Below, piece by piece: positions 39,868 through 49,387 of a stretch of DNA of 53,589 nucleotides. Both the position numbers and the translations under genes were made by a program. The stretch is from Flavobacteriaceae bacterium CG2_30_34_30 (GTDB taxonomy: Bacteria > Bacteroidota > Bacteroidia > Flavobacteriales > Flavobacteriaceae), in assembly GCA_001873105.1 (NCBI GenBank), contig MNYN01000029.1, positions 1 through 53,589 on the forward strand, in the 5' to 3' direction. The stretch's first letter is position 1. Each line of letters starts with the position of its first letter. The notes beneath the pieces are model-generated. The model made no database searches and was not told where the DNA came from. It saw only the letters and a program-made list of their open reading frames with translations.

Positions 39868-40911
39868 ATGAAAAAAATTACATTCTTAGTATTACTTCTT
39901 ACCAATCTATTATTTTCACAACAAGCCTATTATAACGGTATAGATTTTTCTCTAACGGGAGAGGATTTATATAATGCTTTGCAACAAAGAATATCTAACT
40001 ACAACCAAAGTTTTAACTATGGTGATGCCAGAGATGTTTTGGTTTTTACGGATGAGGATCCATCAAACTCAAACAATGTGTTGTTAATTTATGGATATAA
40101 TGACACGGATGGAAACTGTACAACCGATCGATCTAGAGACAAACTAGACTTTGGTGGTTTGGCATGTGAATATAACCGAGAACATGTTTTTGCTCGCACT
40201 TTACCGGTGCCTGATATGGGAAATGTGAATAATTCAACTACAGGTATTGGTGCAGATCCTAACAATTTAAGAGCCTCAGACCAACAAATGAATAATAACA
40301 GAGGAAGCAAACTCTTCCAAAATGGTTCCGGAACTGCCGGAAATGTTGGAAGTGGCAATTGGTATCCCGGTGATGAATGGAAAGGAGATGTTGCCAGAAT
40401 AATCATGTATATGTACACCCGTTATGGCAACAGATGTTTACCTAGCTATGTTGGCGTTGGAAATTTACAAGGAACAACTCAAATGTTACAAACATTTTTA
40501 GAATGGAATGCTGCAGATCCTGTAAATAGTTATGAAGATCAAAGAAATAATTTTTTAGAAGGTGTTTATCTTAACAGAAATCCTTTTATAGACAATCCTG
40601 CATTAGCCACGGTTATTTGGGGTGGCCCACAAGCCGAAGATCGATGGGGAATTTTATCTACCATTGACATCACACCTCCTAGTTTTGTGTTGTATCCAAA
40701 CCCAACCCTTAGTAATGAAATTTCAATAACCTCAACCGCTACTATTGACGCAGTGGTATTTTATGATATGATGGGTAGAATCGTTCTTGAACTTGTTCAA
40801 CCTACTACATCTAATAACACCATTCATATTGGCGATATACCCAATGGTTTTTATTTAGTTAAAATCTTTTCTGAGACTAAAAGCATTACAAAAAAAGTAC
40901 TGGTAAACTAA
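39868..40911 (+). CDS. Secreted endonuclease I with T9SS sorting domain
   Basis: This is a 347-residue protein. It has a signal peptide (MKKITFLVLLLTNLLFSQQ), an endonuclease I / NucM domain (about 20-265) with CEYNREHVFARTLPVPDMG (catalytic His), ADPNNLRASDQQMNNNRGS and GDVARIIMYMYTRYG, and a type IX sorting domain (about 270-347) opening FVLYPNPTLSNE and ending NGFYLVKIFSETKSITKKVL. It would be exported and released or attached at the surface, where it degrades nucleic acids for phosphate and nucleotides. It starts 12 bases after the methyltransferase gene and may be cotranscribed. Confidence 0.95.
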   Translation: MKKITFLVLLLTNLLFSQQAYYNGIDFSLTGEDLYNALQQRISNYNQSFNYGDARDVLVFTDEDPSNSNNVLLIYGYNDTDGNCTTDRSRDKLDFGGLACEYNREHVFARTLPVPDMGNVNNSTTGIGADPNNLRASDQQMNNNRGSKLFQNGSGTAGNVGSGNWYPGDEWKGDVARIIMYMYTRYGNRCLPSYVGVGNLQGTTQMLQTFLEWNAADPVNSYEDQRNNFLEGVYLNRNPFIDNPALATVIWGGPQAEDRWGILSTIDITPPSFVLYPNPTLSNEISITSTATIDAVVFYDMMGRIVLELVQPTTSNNTIHIGDIPNGFYLVKIFSETKSITKKVLVN

Positions 40912-40935
40912 TTTACACAAGTATTTCTATCAAAC

Positions 40936-40965
40936 AAAAAAAAGTGGCTTTCGCCACTTTTTTTT
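40936..40965. terminator. Bidirectional terminator
   Basis: Stem GTGGC / GCCAC with loop TTTC, flanked by eight A on the left and eight T on the right. It lies between the convergent endonuclease gene and the large T9SS gene and suits both strands. Confidence 0.9.
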
Positions 40966-40986
40966 AATTACTATCATTATAAAAAA

Positions 40987-43905
40987 CTATTTTACTAAAA
41001 TTCTTTTTACCGTACTATAAGAACCGTTAAATACCTTCACTAAATAAGTGCCGGTAGTTACCGTTTCAAAATTTAACAGGGTTTTATACCCATTTTCAAA
41101 GACGGACATTTTAGCACTTGTGATTTTTTGACCCAGTATATTATATACTTCCACACTCATTTCACCTAAATCTGTTTTAGGCTGAAATAAAACTTCATAA
41201 ATTCTAGTACCAATAGGATACACTAAAAAGTCTGCATCATAAAAATCATTTTGTGCAACAGATAAGGTGCCGTCTAAAAGAGTAACGGTATAATCCTCTG
41301 TTTCTCCCCAAGTAAAATCAACACAAGGGTCGTTTATAGTTCCTTCAGACGTAACCCAACCTACACGAGCTCGCAACAAGTGAGTCCCTAATAAATTAAT
41401 ATCGTTAGGTATAACAAAAGAAGAAGTATAACTCACACCGGAATTAGGAAGTGGAAAATCAAAAATAACGCGTTCGCTTACTTCAAAAACCTGATTGTCA
41501 TTATAATCCACCCAAACTGATAATAACTGATTAGCAAACCCAGATCGGGCTATTACATTAACCTGAGTATCAATATCTAATTCAGTATTCAAGGAAGTGA
41601 AATCGCCAAAACCGTTTGGCGAACAAGTAGTTGCATTATCTATAGTTCCTATGGAAAAACGAGTTAATCCATCACCTAAAGTACAATTACCCGTTGGTGA
41701 ACATTGTTGATTTTGAATAGTTACCTCATAAGTATCATTAGCACTGTCACCATCACCAGCTAATAAGGTAGAAGAAGAAATAACATAAGTGCCTAAAGCT
41801 GAAAAATCTCCTGTTTGGGTAAAAGAAAAATCCAGTTGTTCTAAAGAATTTAATGTATTAGTTATGGTTTCTACCACCGGAGTACCTCCGTCAATACTGT
41901 AAGAAACATTAAAATTAGATTGCGGATTAGCACCAAAGTTTTTTACTCTCACAACGATGGTTTCTTGTCCAAGACCTTCTCCGGTAGTTGGGCTTAATAT
42001 ATCCACCACACCTACATCATTTGTAAGTAAATGTGTCACATTTTTAGTAAAACTGTCATTTCCTGGAAACTCATCTCCTGCTAGGTTAGTTCGTGCTGCA
42101 ATAACATACGTTTGCCCTTGATTAGATAAATCAACTGTTTGCGCAAAAGTATAGTTTGCCGTTTCGTTAGGATTAATTGTCCCTACAAAATTTTCGGTGG
42201 CCACTAAATTTCCATCCACTCTCAATTCTAATGGAAAATTGGTTTGTGCATTTAAACCAAAATTTCTAACAGAAACTTGAACACTTTCGTTAGCGGTTAG
42301 AATTCCGTCATTTGGATTTAAAATAGTATTTACGCCCAAATCGTTATTAAATCCTCCTGAAAGACTAAAAGAAGCAATTCTGGTACGCCAAAAATTATTC
42401 GAACTAAAATACTCGCCTGTAAACCAAAACGTAAAATTATCAGGATCCATCGTTAAATGGGTATAATCACCAAATCTGTTAGAATTAGTTTGAACTCCTA
42501 TTCCGTCTATAATAGTGGTTTCAGCAACAGTCATTTGACCGAGAGGATCTCCATCAAATCTTCCTGTATATCTAATTCCAACGGGTAAAGTACCACTGGC
42601 TATCTGAAATCCCATTCCCATATTACCGGCAGCATCCATGGCTAAACTACCCATAAATCTGCTATTGTTATCAGCAGGCGCATAGGTGCCTTCCTGAAAA
42701 ATAGTCCAAGGGTTTACACCGTCTGTTCGTAACTCTATCCATCGAATACCACTTCTATCATTGCCGTCAACATCTACATTAAAAGTTACAGTCATAGAAT
42801 TGTGGGTTGTAAATTCCCGATAATTTACCATGTAGGAAATTACACCTGCTATCATATCTATTTTTTGACCTGTTCCGGGCTGATTGACATCTCCCGTTCC
42901 GAAAGGGGCAAAAGTTGATTCAAACGGTTGTGTTGGAATTTCTAATGGCGCTGAAATGGTAGAATTTGAAGACGTATTCCAGTCCATGGTAATTTCCCAA
43001 ATTTTTAAATGATCAAAAGTTACTCCAGACCAACCATCATCTTGAAAATAAACGATTTGTCCTGGAGTATTAGGAGTAAAACTTGTTCCCAATAAATGAG
43101 CAGGATTCGGGCTTCTTACCGAGTTTGGATTATTGACAATTCCCGGTAAATTAAATCCCACAATTTGAGGATTTGCTCCCCCAGCTAAAATCACGTCTCT
43201 TTCTAAAACATAGGTGGTATTTCCGGTAAATTTATTGGCTGTCATATAGTAACCATCTGGCCATACCGAATATTTAGGATAATCAGGAAAAGCATTAAGT
43301 GGAAACTCATAAAGATTATATGCTCCTGTTGGATCTGCTGTTTCTGAAACAGCAATAAGTAGAGCATTGTTAGAAGTTCTAAACTGACTCACAAAAAAAC
43401 GATCTGCTAGTTGGTCATAAAGTACAATTGGGTCTCCACTATTTACCCCATTTTGAAAAAAATCACCTAAGGAAATGGGTCCAAAAAGCAAAGTCCCTGT
43501 TTTATCAAAAATTTTAATCCCCAAGTTGAAGGCATGTACATAATGATTTGGTCCTACTGCGCCAGTTGGGTCGGGTGGTAAGGCACCACCTTCAGATACA
43601 GTTGCACCGTCAAAATTTTCTTCTAAAGCAAAGGATGTTATTCCTCCAAAGTCGGTTTGTGCGTTTGGCTCTCCAAACAACGGCAAAGCATTGGCATTCA
43701 CTTTTCGAGGTGCACGTAATCTGTTTCTAATAATTCGTGCCTCGGTATTATCTCTCACTGGAGGAATTCCGGCAGTTGGCATTTCACTTAAAGGCATCGT
43801 TTTTCCTAAAAAGACACCTTGTGAAATAAATTCAGGTGCTTCTTGTGCTTGCATAAATGCAAAACAAATAAAGAAAAACAATATCATTTGTATTCTTTTT
43901 TTCAT
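40987..43905 (-). CDS. Large T9SS-sorted surface protein with CARDB-like and GEVED domains
   Basis: This is a 972-residue protein with signal peptide MKKRIQMILFFFICFAFMQAQ. The N-terminal 530 residues form a beta-rich, possibly propeller-like region (DGATVSEGGALPPDPTGAVGPNHYVHAF, QLADRFFVSQF). Two CARDB-like beta-sandwich repeats follow (about 530-640 and 645-750, NDLGVNTILNPNDGIL and NDVGVVDILSPTTGEG). Next is a GEVED domain (about 775-895, ending NDPCVDFTWGETEDYTVTLLDG) and a type IX sorting domain ending STVKRILVK. It is exported and probably surface-bound, with adhesive or structural functions. No enzyme motif was seen. A shared terminator closes it. Confidence 0.9.
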   Translation of the reverse strand: MKKRIQMILFFFICFAFMQAQEAPEFISQGVFLGKTMPLSEMPTAGIPPVRDNTEARIIRNRLRAPRKVNANALPLFGEPNAQTDFGGITSFALEENFDGATVSEGGALPPDPTGAVGPNHYVHAFNLGIKIFDKTGTLLFGPISLGDFFQNGVNSGDPIVLYDQLADRFFVSQFRTSNNALLIAVSETADPTGAYNLYEFPLNAFPDYPKYSVWPDGYYMTANKFTGNTTYVLERDVILAGGANPQIVGFNLPGIVNNPNSVRSPNPAHLLGTSFTPNTPGQIVYFQDDGWSGVTFDHLKIWEITMDWNTSSNSTISAPLEIPTQPFESTFAPFGTGDVNQPGTGQKIDMIAGVISYMVNYREFTTHNSMTVTFNVDVDGNDRSGIRWIELRTDGVNPWTIFQEGTYAPADNNSRFMGSLAMDAAGNMGMGFQIASGTLPVGIRYTGRFDGDPLGQMTVAETTIIDGIGVQTNSNRFGDYTHLTMDPDNFTFWFTGEYFSSNNFWRTRIASFSLSGGFNNDLGVNTILNPNDGILTANESVQVSVRNFGLNAQTNFPLELRVDGNLVATENFVGTINPNETANYTFAQTVDLSNQGQTYVIAARTNLAGDEFPGNDSFTKNVTHLLTNDVGVVDILSPTTGEGLGQETIVVRVKNFGANPQSNFNVSYSIDGGTPVVETITNTLNSLEQLDFSFTQTGDFSALGTYVISSSTLLAGDGDSANDTYEVTIQNQQCSPTGNCTLGDGLTRFSIGTIDNATTCSPNGFGDFTSLNTELDIDTQVNVIARSGFANQLLSVWVDYNDNQVFEVSERVIFDFPLPNSGVSYTSSFVIPNDINLLGTHLLRARVGWVTSEGTINDPCVDFTWGETEDYTVTLLDGTLSVAQNDFYDADFLVYPIGTRIYEVLFQPKTDLGEMSVEVYNILGQKITSAKMSVFENGYKTLLNFETVTTGTYLVKVFNGSYSTVKRILVK

Positions 43906-44038
43906 AATAAAGTTTTGGTTTTAAATTTAGCTTACTAAAGTACTATTATTAATCTAAAAAAAATAAGTTTCTTTAAATTTTTACTATACTATTTAAACAA
44001 TAATAGACAACCATTAACCAATATGTATAGAAATAAAT

Positions 44039-44046
44039 TACCTTTG
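44039..44046 (+). promoter_or_regulatory. -7 element TACCTTTG of purL
   Basis: Perfect TAnnTTTG match, 33 bases before the purL start codon. No purine riboswitch-like fold was evident in the leader. Confidence 0.5.
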
Positions 44047-44079
44047 CACTTGTTCAAAATCTGAAACATTTATTCTATA

Positions 44080-47000
44080 ATGATCCTCTTTTTCTCCAAG
44101 CAAAACCTTACTATTTATGCGGTTCAATCGCTACATAATCTCAGTAAAACCGATATACAAAAATTAAACTGGCTTTTTGGTGACACTTCATTAAATGAAA
44201 AATCATTACTAACAGCAGGTATAGATAGGTGTTTTATTGGTCCTCGCTCCGCTATGATAACTCCTTGGAGTACTAATGCCGTAGAAATAACCCAAAATAT
44301 GGCGATTGAAGGTATCGTTAGAATTGAAGAATTTCATATCGTTCTTAAAACCCAAGCCGATTTTGACCCTATGCTTTTACAAAAATACGATACCCTCGAT
44401 CAGGATGTCTTTACCATAAATATTCAACCTGAGCCTATTTTAGAAATAACAGATATTGCTGCATACAACAAAGACGAAGGTCTCTCTTTAAATCAAGAAG
44501 AAGTCACTTATTTACAAGATCTTTCAAAAAAACTAGAAAGACCCCTGACAGATTCCGAAGTTTTTGGATTTTCACAAGTAAATTCAGAACATTGCCGTCA
44601 TAAAATTTTCAATGGTACTTTTATTATTGATGGGAAAGAAAAACCCAGTTCTCTTTTTAAACTTATCAAAAAAACAGCTACTGAAAATCCAAATACCATT
44701 ATTTCGGCATATAAAGACAATGTAGCCTTTATCGACGGTCCAACGATTGAACAATTTGCACCAAAAAGTGCAGACAAACCTGATTTTTACGAAAAGAAAA
44801 ACTACCATAGTGTTATTTCACTTAAAGCAGAAACCCACAACTTTCCTACTACTGTAGAACCTTTTAATGGTGCTGCTACAGGAAGTGGTGGTGAAATAAG
44901 AGACCGTCTTGCAGGTGGAAAAGGCTCTTTGCCTCTTGCCGGAACAGCTGTTTACATGACTTCCTACTCTCGTCTGGAAAAGAACCGACCTTGGGAACAA
45001 AATTTCAAAGCCAGAAAATGGCTTTACCAAACACCTTTAGACCTATTAATTAAAGCTTCCAACGGTGCATCTGATTTTGGAAATAAATTTGGACAACCAC
45101 TTATTGCGGGTTCTGTGCTAACTTTTGAACATAAAGAATCCCTCTCCAACTCCCCAAAAGAACCAGAAGCTGAACCAAGACTTTTGGGTTATGATAAAGT
45201 CATCATGATGGCAGGTGGCATTGGATATGGTAAAAAAGACCAAAGCATCAAAGACAAACCCAAAGCAGGCGATAACATTGTTATATTAGGTGGCGATAAT
45301 TATCGCATAGGAATGGGCGGAGCTGCAGTATCCTCAGCAGATACCGGCGCATTTTCCAGCGGTATCGAACTCAATGCCATTCAACGGTCCAACCCAGAAA
45401 TGCAAAAGCGCGCTGCAAATGCCATACGTGCTATGGTTGAAAGGGATGTAAATCTCATAGTTTCCATCCACGATCACGGTGCAGGAGGCCATTTAAACTG
45501 CCTTAGTGAGTTGATAGAAGAAACAGGAGGAAAAATAAATTTAGATGCCCTTCCAGTTGGCGACCCAACCCTTTCCGCAAAGGAAATCATTGGGAATGAA
45601 TCGCAGGAACGCATGGGTCTTGTCATTGGCAAAGAAAACACCGCCACCTTGCGCCGCATAGCTGAACGGGAGCGCGCCCCAATGTATGAAGTAGGAACAG
45701 TAACCAGTGACAACCGTTTTGTTTTTGTTTCAAAAGCGGGGAAAAGCCCAATGGATTTGGCACTAGCAGACATGTTTGGCAGTTCGCCAAAAACCATTAT
45801 GAAGGGTATAACGGTAAGAAGAAACTATCCGACATTACACTATGATGCAAAAAAAATAAAATATTATCTAACTCAAGTGCTTCAGTTGGAAGCCGTGGCG
45901 TGTAAAGACTGGCTTACTAATAAAGTAGATCGTTGTGTTACAGGTCGTGTTGCCAAACAACAATGTGTAGGTCCATTACAAATTCCACTTAACAATTGTG
46001 GGGTTATGGCATTAGATTATAACGGTAAAGAAGGCGTAGCAACCAGTATAGGGCACTCGCCTATTTCGGGATTAATTGATCCTATAGCCGGCTCGCGAAA
46101 TTCTATAGCAGAAGCTCTTACAAATATTGTTTGGGCGCCTTTAAAAGATGGACTTCAATCAGTTTCTTTATCAGCAAACTGGATGTGGCCTTGCAATAAT
46201 GAAGGTGAGGATGCTCGATTGTATGAAGCTGTTGAAGCTGTTTCGCAATTTGCCATTGCTTTAGGTATCAATGTTCCTACAGGAAAGGATTCCCTTTCTA
46301 TGAAACAAAAATATCCCGATGGTGATGTGATTTCACCCGGAACAGTAATCATTTCAGCAGCAGGAAACTGCGATGCAATAACCCAAGTGGTAGAGCCTTT
46401 GCTCCAAAAAGGAAAAGGCAGTATTTACTACCTCAACCTTAGTAAAGACGGCTTCAAATTAGGCGGTTCTTCGTTTGCTCAAATCCTCAACGAAATTGGC
46501 AATGAAGCACCTTCGGTGAATGATGCATCTTATTTTAAAAACACCTTTAATACGATTCAAGACTTAATTCGAAACAATCATATCGCTGCCGGCCACGATA
46601 TTTCTTCAGGCGGATTGTTAACGGCACTTTTGGAAATGTGTTTTGCAGACACAAATCTTGGTGCTGACATTATCCTACCCAACCACTCCAAAGGAGGGGC
46701 TTTTGAAACTGATGATTTGATTAAAATTCTCTTTGCTGAAAACAGTGGCTTACTAATTCAAGCAAATGAAGACGTTGCTATCGAAAATACTTTCGCAAAA
46801 GCCAATATTGAAGCATATAAAATAGGAACTGTAACCGAAAGCGATTCTATTAACATTACTCACGGAAGTACTTCGGAAATATTTTCTATTTCCGAAATGC
46901 GAGATATTTGGTATAAAACCTCCCATCTTTTAGACAGAAAACAAAGCAGTATTTCAAAAGCCGACGAACGCTATGAAAATTATAAAAATCAACCTTTAAA

Positions 47001-47805
47001 TTATACTTTTCCAACTAAATTTAATGGAAATTTACCAGAAATAAATACAACAAAACCTAGAATAAAAGCTGCCATTCTTCGTGAAAAAGGCAGCAATAGC
47101 GAACGCGAAATGGCTAATGCCATGTACCTCGCCGGTTTTGATGTGAAGGACGTGCATATGACCGATTTGATTTCAGGTCGGGAAACGTTAGAAGGCATAC
47201 AGTTTATCGCTGCTGTTGGTGGATTCTCAAACAGTGATGTTCTAGGAAGTGCCAAAGGTTGGGCCGGTGCTTTTCTCTACAACGAAAAAGCCAACAAAGC
47301 ATTGAAAGACTTTTATGCTAGACCGGATACCCTATCCCTTGGAGTTTGCAACGGTTGCCAATTATTTATTGAATTAGGACTCATCAATCCTGACCATGAT
47401 GAAAAACCTAAAATGCTACACAACGACAGTGGTAAGTTTGAGTGTAACTTCACTTCGGTGGAGATTGCTGAGAATAGATCGGTCATGCTTTCTACCCTTG
47501 CCGGAAGTAAACTAGGTATCTGGGCAGCTCACGGTGAAGGCAAATTTAGCTTTCCTTATGGTAAAGAAAAATACAACATTGTGGGAACGTATGGCTATGA
47601 AGGCTATCCCGCCAACCCCAACGGTTCTGATTTTAACACAGCAATGTTAACTAGCGATGATGGCAGACATCTGGTAATGATGCCTCATCTTGAACGCTCA
47701 ACTTTCCCCTGGAATTGGGCACACTACCCCAAAGACAGAAACGATGAAGTGTCGCCTTGGGTTGAGGCGTTCTTAAATGCGCGGGAGTGGTTGGAGAAGA
47801 AATAA
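44080..47805 (+). CDS. purL: Phosphoribosylformylglycinamidine synthase
   Basis: This is a 1,241-residue, single-chain (large type) FGAM synthase. It has an N-terminal PurS-like part (about 1-140), the FGAM synthase core with SQVNSEHCRHKIFNGTF, AETHNFPTTVEPFNGAATGSGGEIRDR and HDHGAGGHLNCLSELIEE, a second AIRS-like half (AAGHDISSGGLLTALLEMCF), and a C-terminal glutaminase. The glutaminase has Cys in LGVCNGCQLF (about 1091), WAAHGEGKF with His, and PHLERSTFPWNW. It makes FGAM in purine synthesis. The length is close to the usual 1,220-1,300. Its last 80 codons are duplicated 5.7 kb downstream. Confidence 0.97.
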   Translation: MILFFSKQNLTIYAVQSLHNLSKTDIQKLNWLFGDTSLNEKSLLTAGIDRCFIGPRSAMITPWSTNAVEITQNMAIEGIVRIEEFHIVLKTQADFDPMLLQKYDTLDQDVFTINIQPEPILEITDIAAYNKDEGLSLNQEEVTYLQDLSKKLERPLTDSEVFGFSQVNSEHCRHKIFNGTFIIDGKEKPSSLFKLIKKTATENPNTIISAYKDNVAFIDGPTIEQFAPKSADKPDFYEKKNYHSVISLKAETHNFPTTVEPFNGAATGSGGEIRDRLAGGKGSLPLAGTAVYMTSYSRLEKNRPWEQNFKARKWLYQTPLDLLIKASNGASDFGNKFGQPLIAGSVLTFEHKESLSNSPKEPEAEPRLLGYDKVIMMAGGIGYGKKDQSIKDKPKAGDNIVILGGDNYRIGMGGAAVSSADTGAFSSGIELNAIQRSNPEMQKRAANAIRAMVERDVNLIVSIHDHGAGGHLNCLSELIEETGGKINLDALPVGDPTLSAKEIIGNESQERMGLVIGKENTATLRRIAERERAPMYEVGTVTSDNRFVFVSKAGKSPMDLALADMFGSSPKTIMKGITVRRNYPTLHYDAKKIKYYLTQVLQLEAVACKDWLTNKVDRCVTGRVAKQQCVGPLQIPLNNCGVMALDYNGKEGVATSIGHSPISGLIDPIAGSRNSIAEALTNIVWAPLKDGLQSVSLSANWMWPCNNEGEDARLYEAVEAVSQFAIALGINVPTGKDSLSMKQKYPDGDVISPGTVIISAAGNCDAITQVVEPLLQKGKGSIYYLNLSKDGFKLGGSSFAQILNEIGNEAPSVNDASYFKNTFNTIQDLIRNNHIAAGHDISSGGLLTALLEMCFADTNLGADIILPNHSKGGAFETDDLIKILFAENSGLLIQANEDVAIENTFAKANIEAYKIGTVTESDSINITHGSTSEIFSISEMRDIWYKTSHLLDRKQSSISKADERYENYKNQPLNYTFPTKFNGNLPEINTTKPRIKAAILREKGSNSEREMANAMYLAGFDVKDVHMTDLISGRETLEGIQFIAAVGGFSNSDVLGSAKGWAGAFLYNEKANKALKDFYARPDTLSLGVCNGCQLFIELGLINPDHDEKPKMLHNDSGKFECNFTSVEIAENRSVMLSTLAGSKLGIWAAHGEGKFSFPYGKEKYNIVGTYGYEGYPANPNGSDFNTAMLTSDDGRHLVMMPHLERSTFPWNWAHYPKDRNDEVSPWVEAFLNAREWLEKK

Positions 47806-47825
47806 ACTAAAAGCTTTTATAGATT

Positions 47826-47860
47826 AACCGTTTGCAGGAAACTGTAAGCGGTTTTTTTTT
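47826..47860 (+). terminator. purL terminator
   Basis: Twelve-pair stem AACCGTTTGCAG / CTGTAAGCGGTT (two G-T pairs) with a GAAA tetraloop, followed by eight or nine T. It is 20 bases after the purL stop codon. Confidence 0.9.
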
Positions 47861-47975
47861 GAAACAAATTGTAAATTACCATCTATCCACTCAAAAAAAC
47901 CATTCATCAATTTGTCGCTATATAGCAGGCTGATCCACAGTAGTTTTGTCTCATAAACCTTTAATACACACTATT

Positions 47976-49118
47976 ATGAAAACATTATCTACTTTACTTT
48001 TAGTTTTAACTATGAATTTTACAATCGGATTGGCCAACATAATGGCGCAACCGCCAAATGATTTAATTGAAGATGCTATAAATCTTGGGTTTGGCCCCAT
48101 TCCTTATGATGAAGCTGCAGTTGACTTTCCAAATGCAACAAACACAAATGACAATACTCCTGGGGGAACAGGATGTGCATTATCTCAAGCCGGCATTTGG
48201 TATAAGTTTACAGCCACAAAAGTGGGAACGGTTACTGCTGGAATTTTTAATCCGAATGGAGCTGTAGTAATTTTCTTTGAAGGACCTGAAACAGGTGTTA
48301 CCTCAGGAATGCAACTTACCCATGTCAATCAGGGAAATAATCCATGTGCCTCAAATCCATTAGCCAGTATTCAAACTACCATTGGAACTACCTACTATCT
48401 TTATATGAGAAACACCGTAGTATCAGATGTAGGCATAGACACATCAACCATTTTTAAAATTCCTGATAACGATTTGATTGAAAATTCAATAAGTATGAAT
48501 GACGTAACTATGCCTTATGTGGAAGAAAATATACATTTTTTAATGTCGACAAACACTAATGATGGAGGGCAAACGAACTGTACATCTGGAAATTTTCCCG
48601 GGATTTGGTATAAAGTAACACCAAATCAAGAGGGTCAAATCAGCGCACTCATGAGTAGTGCAGAACCAGATACTATACTTATCATATATGAATCAAACAA
48701 TCCCAATGCAACTACAGGAACACAATTAACCTGGGTAGATCAACCATTAAATCCCTGTGGTGTTGGCAACTTTGCTATCGTTGATGCTGTAGTAGGAAAA
48801 ACATATTATTTTTTCGCATTATCAGGAGACCCTTATGCAGATATTGTTATAGATACCAGCCTGGTATTAAATACACCCGACAACGATATCCTAAATTTTA
48901 ATTTCTATCCCAATCCTGTGATTAACCAATTAAATTTTAATTCAAAATCAACAATTGACAACCTTAAAATCTATACCCTTTTGGGTCAGCAGGTTTTGAA
49001 TCAAGACATCAATAATACCTCTGGTTCAATTGATATGAGTCAATTATTAAAAGGTATGTATCTGGCAGAAATATCTTCAGGTGACTCTAAGACCATTGCA
49101 AAAATCTTAAAAAAGTAA
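47976..49118 (+). CDS. T9SS-sorted secreted protein with two homologous domains
   Basis: I chose the ATG at 47976 (380 residues), which gives the signal peptide MKTLSTLLLVLTMNFTIGLANIMAQ; a TTG at 47946 is less likely. Two tandem domains of about 130 residues begin PPNDLIEDAINLGFGPIPYD and PDNDLIENSISMNDVTMPYV. Both continue with TNTND, a Cys, GIWYK, a GTQLTWV or GMQLTHV segment and NPC, so they arose by duplication. A type IX sorting domain follows (about 305-380, LNFNFYPNPVINQLNFN to MYLAEISSGDSKTIAKIL). It is exported to the surface or medium. Its ligand is unknown. It lies in the block between the two purL 3' ends. Confidence 0.9.
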   Translation: MKTLSTLLLVLTMNFTIGLANIMAQPPNDLIEDAINLGFGPIPYDEAAVDFPNATNTNDNTPGGTGCALSQAGIWYKFTATKVGTVTAGIFNPNGAVVIFFEGPETGVTSGMQLTHVNQGNNPCASNPLASIQTTIGTTYYLYMRNTVVSDVGIDTSTIFKIPDNDLIENSISMNDVTMPYVEENIHFLMSTNTNDGGQTNCTSGNFPGIWYKVTPNQEGQISALMSSAEPDTILIIYESNNPNATTGTQLTWVDQPLNPCGVGNFAIVDAVVGKTYYFFALSGDPYADIVIDTSLVLNTPDNDILNFNFYPNPVINQLNFNSKSTIDNLKIYTLLGQQVLNQDINNTSGSIDMSQLLKGMYLAEISSGDSKTIAKILKK

Positions 49119-49123
49119 CCGTT

Positions 49124-49252
49124 ATGGAATATTTTATTTTAATCTTATTAGTTGCTTTTATAGCCATTGCCGCAAACAATCAGGATAAAGTAGGCAAACT
49201 TGAAAAAGAAGTCCAGGACCTTAAAAGCAAGCTTAATTCCATTGGACTCTAA
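49124..49252 (+). CDS. 42-residue membrane-anchored coiled-coil mini-protein
   Basis: This ORF reads MEYFILILLVAFIAIAANNQ then DKVGKLEKEVQDLKSKLNSIGL. One hydrophobic helix (about 3-18) is followed by a heptad-like, charged helix. It starts 5 bases after the T9SS gene and could be cotranscribed. A short hydrophobic anchor with a small coiled coil resembles several undescribed small membrane proteins. The clean helix and amphipathic pattern support real coding, but it could be chance. Confidence 0.55.
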   Translation: MEYFILILLVAFIAIAANNQDKVGKLEKEVQDLKSKLNSIGL

Positions 49253-49287
49253 CATAGAAGAAAATTGTTTAGTTAGTATGTTTATCT

Positions 49288-49326
49288 AAATGCTGTTTTG
49301 TAGCTAATGCAAGACAGCATTTTTTA
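49288..49326 (+). terminator. Terminator after the mini-ORF
   Basis: Inverted repeat AAATGCTGTTTT / AAGACAGCATTT with a T-run (TTTTTT), 36 bases after the mini-ORF stop. It separates the T9SS gene from the signalling operon. Confidence 0.75.
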
Positions 49327-49387
49327 AACAATTAAAAATAATTAACTACATTTAAAATAACCATGTATTAAAAATAAATACTAAGAT

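Noticed and set aside
43906..44079. Purine riboswitch before purL
   Set aside because: The leader after the TACCTTTG box is only about 30 bases and shows no three-way junction elements.
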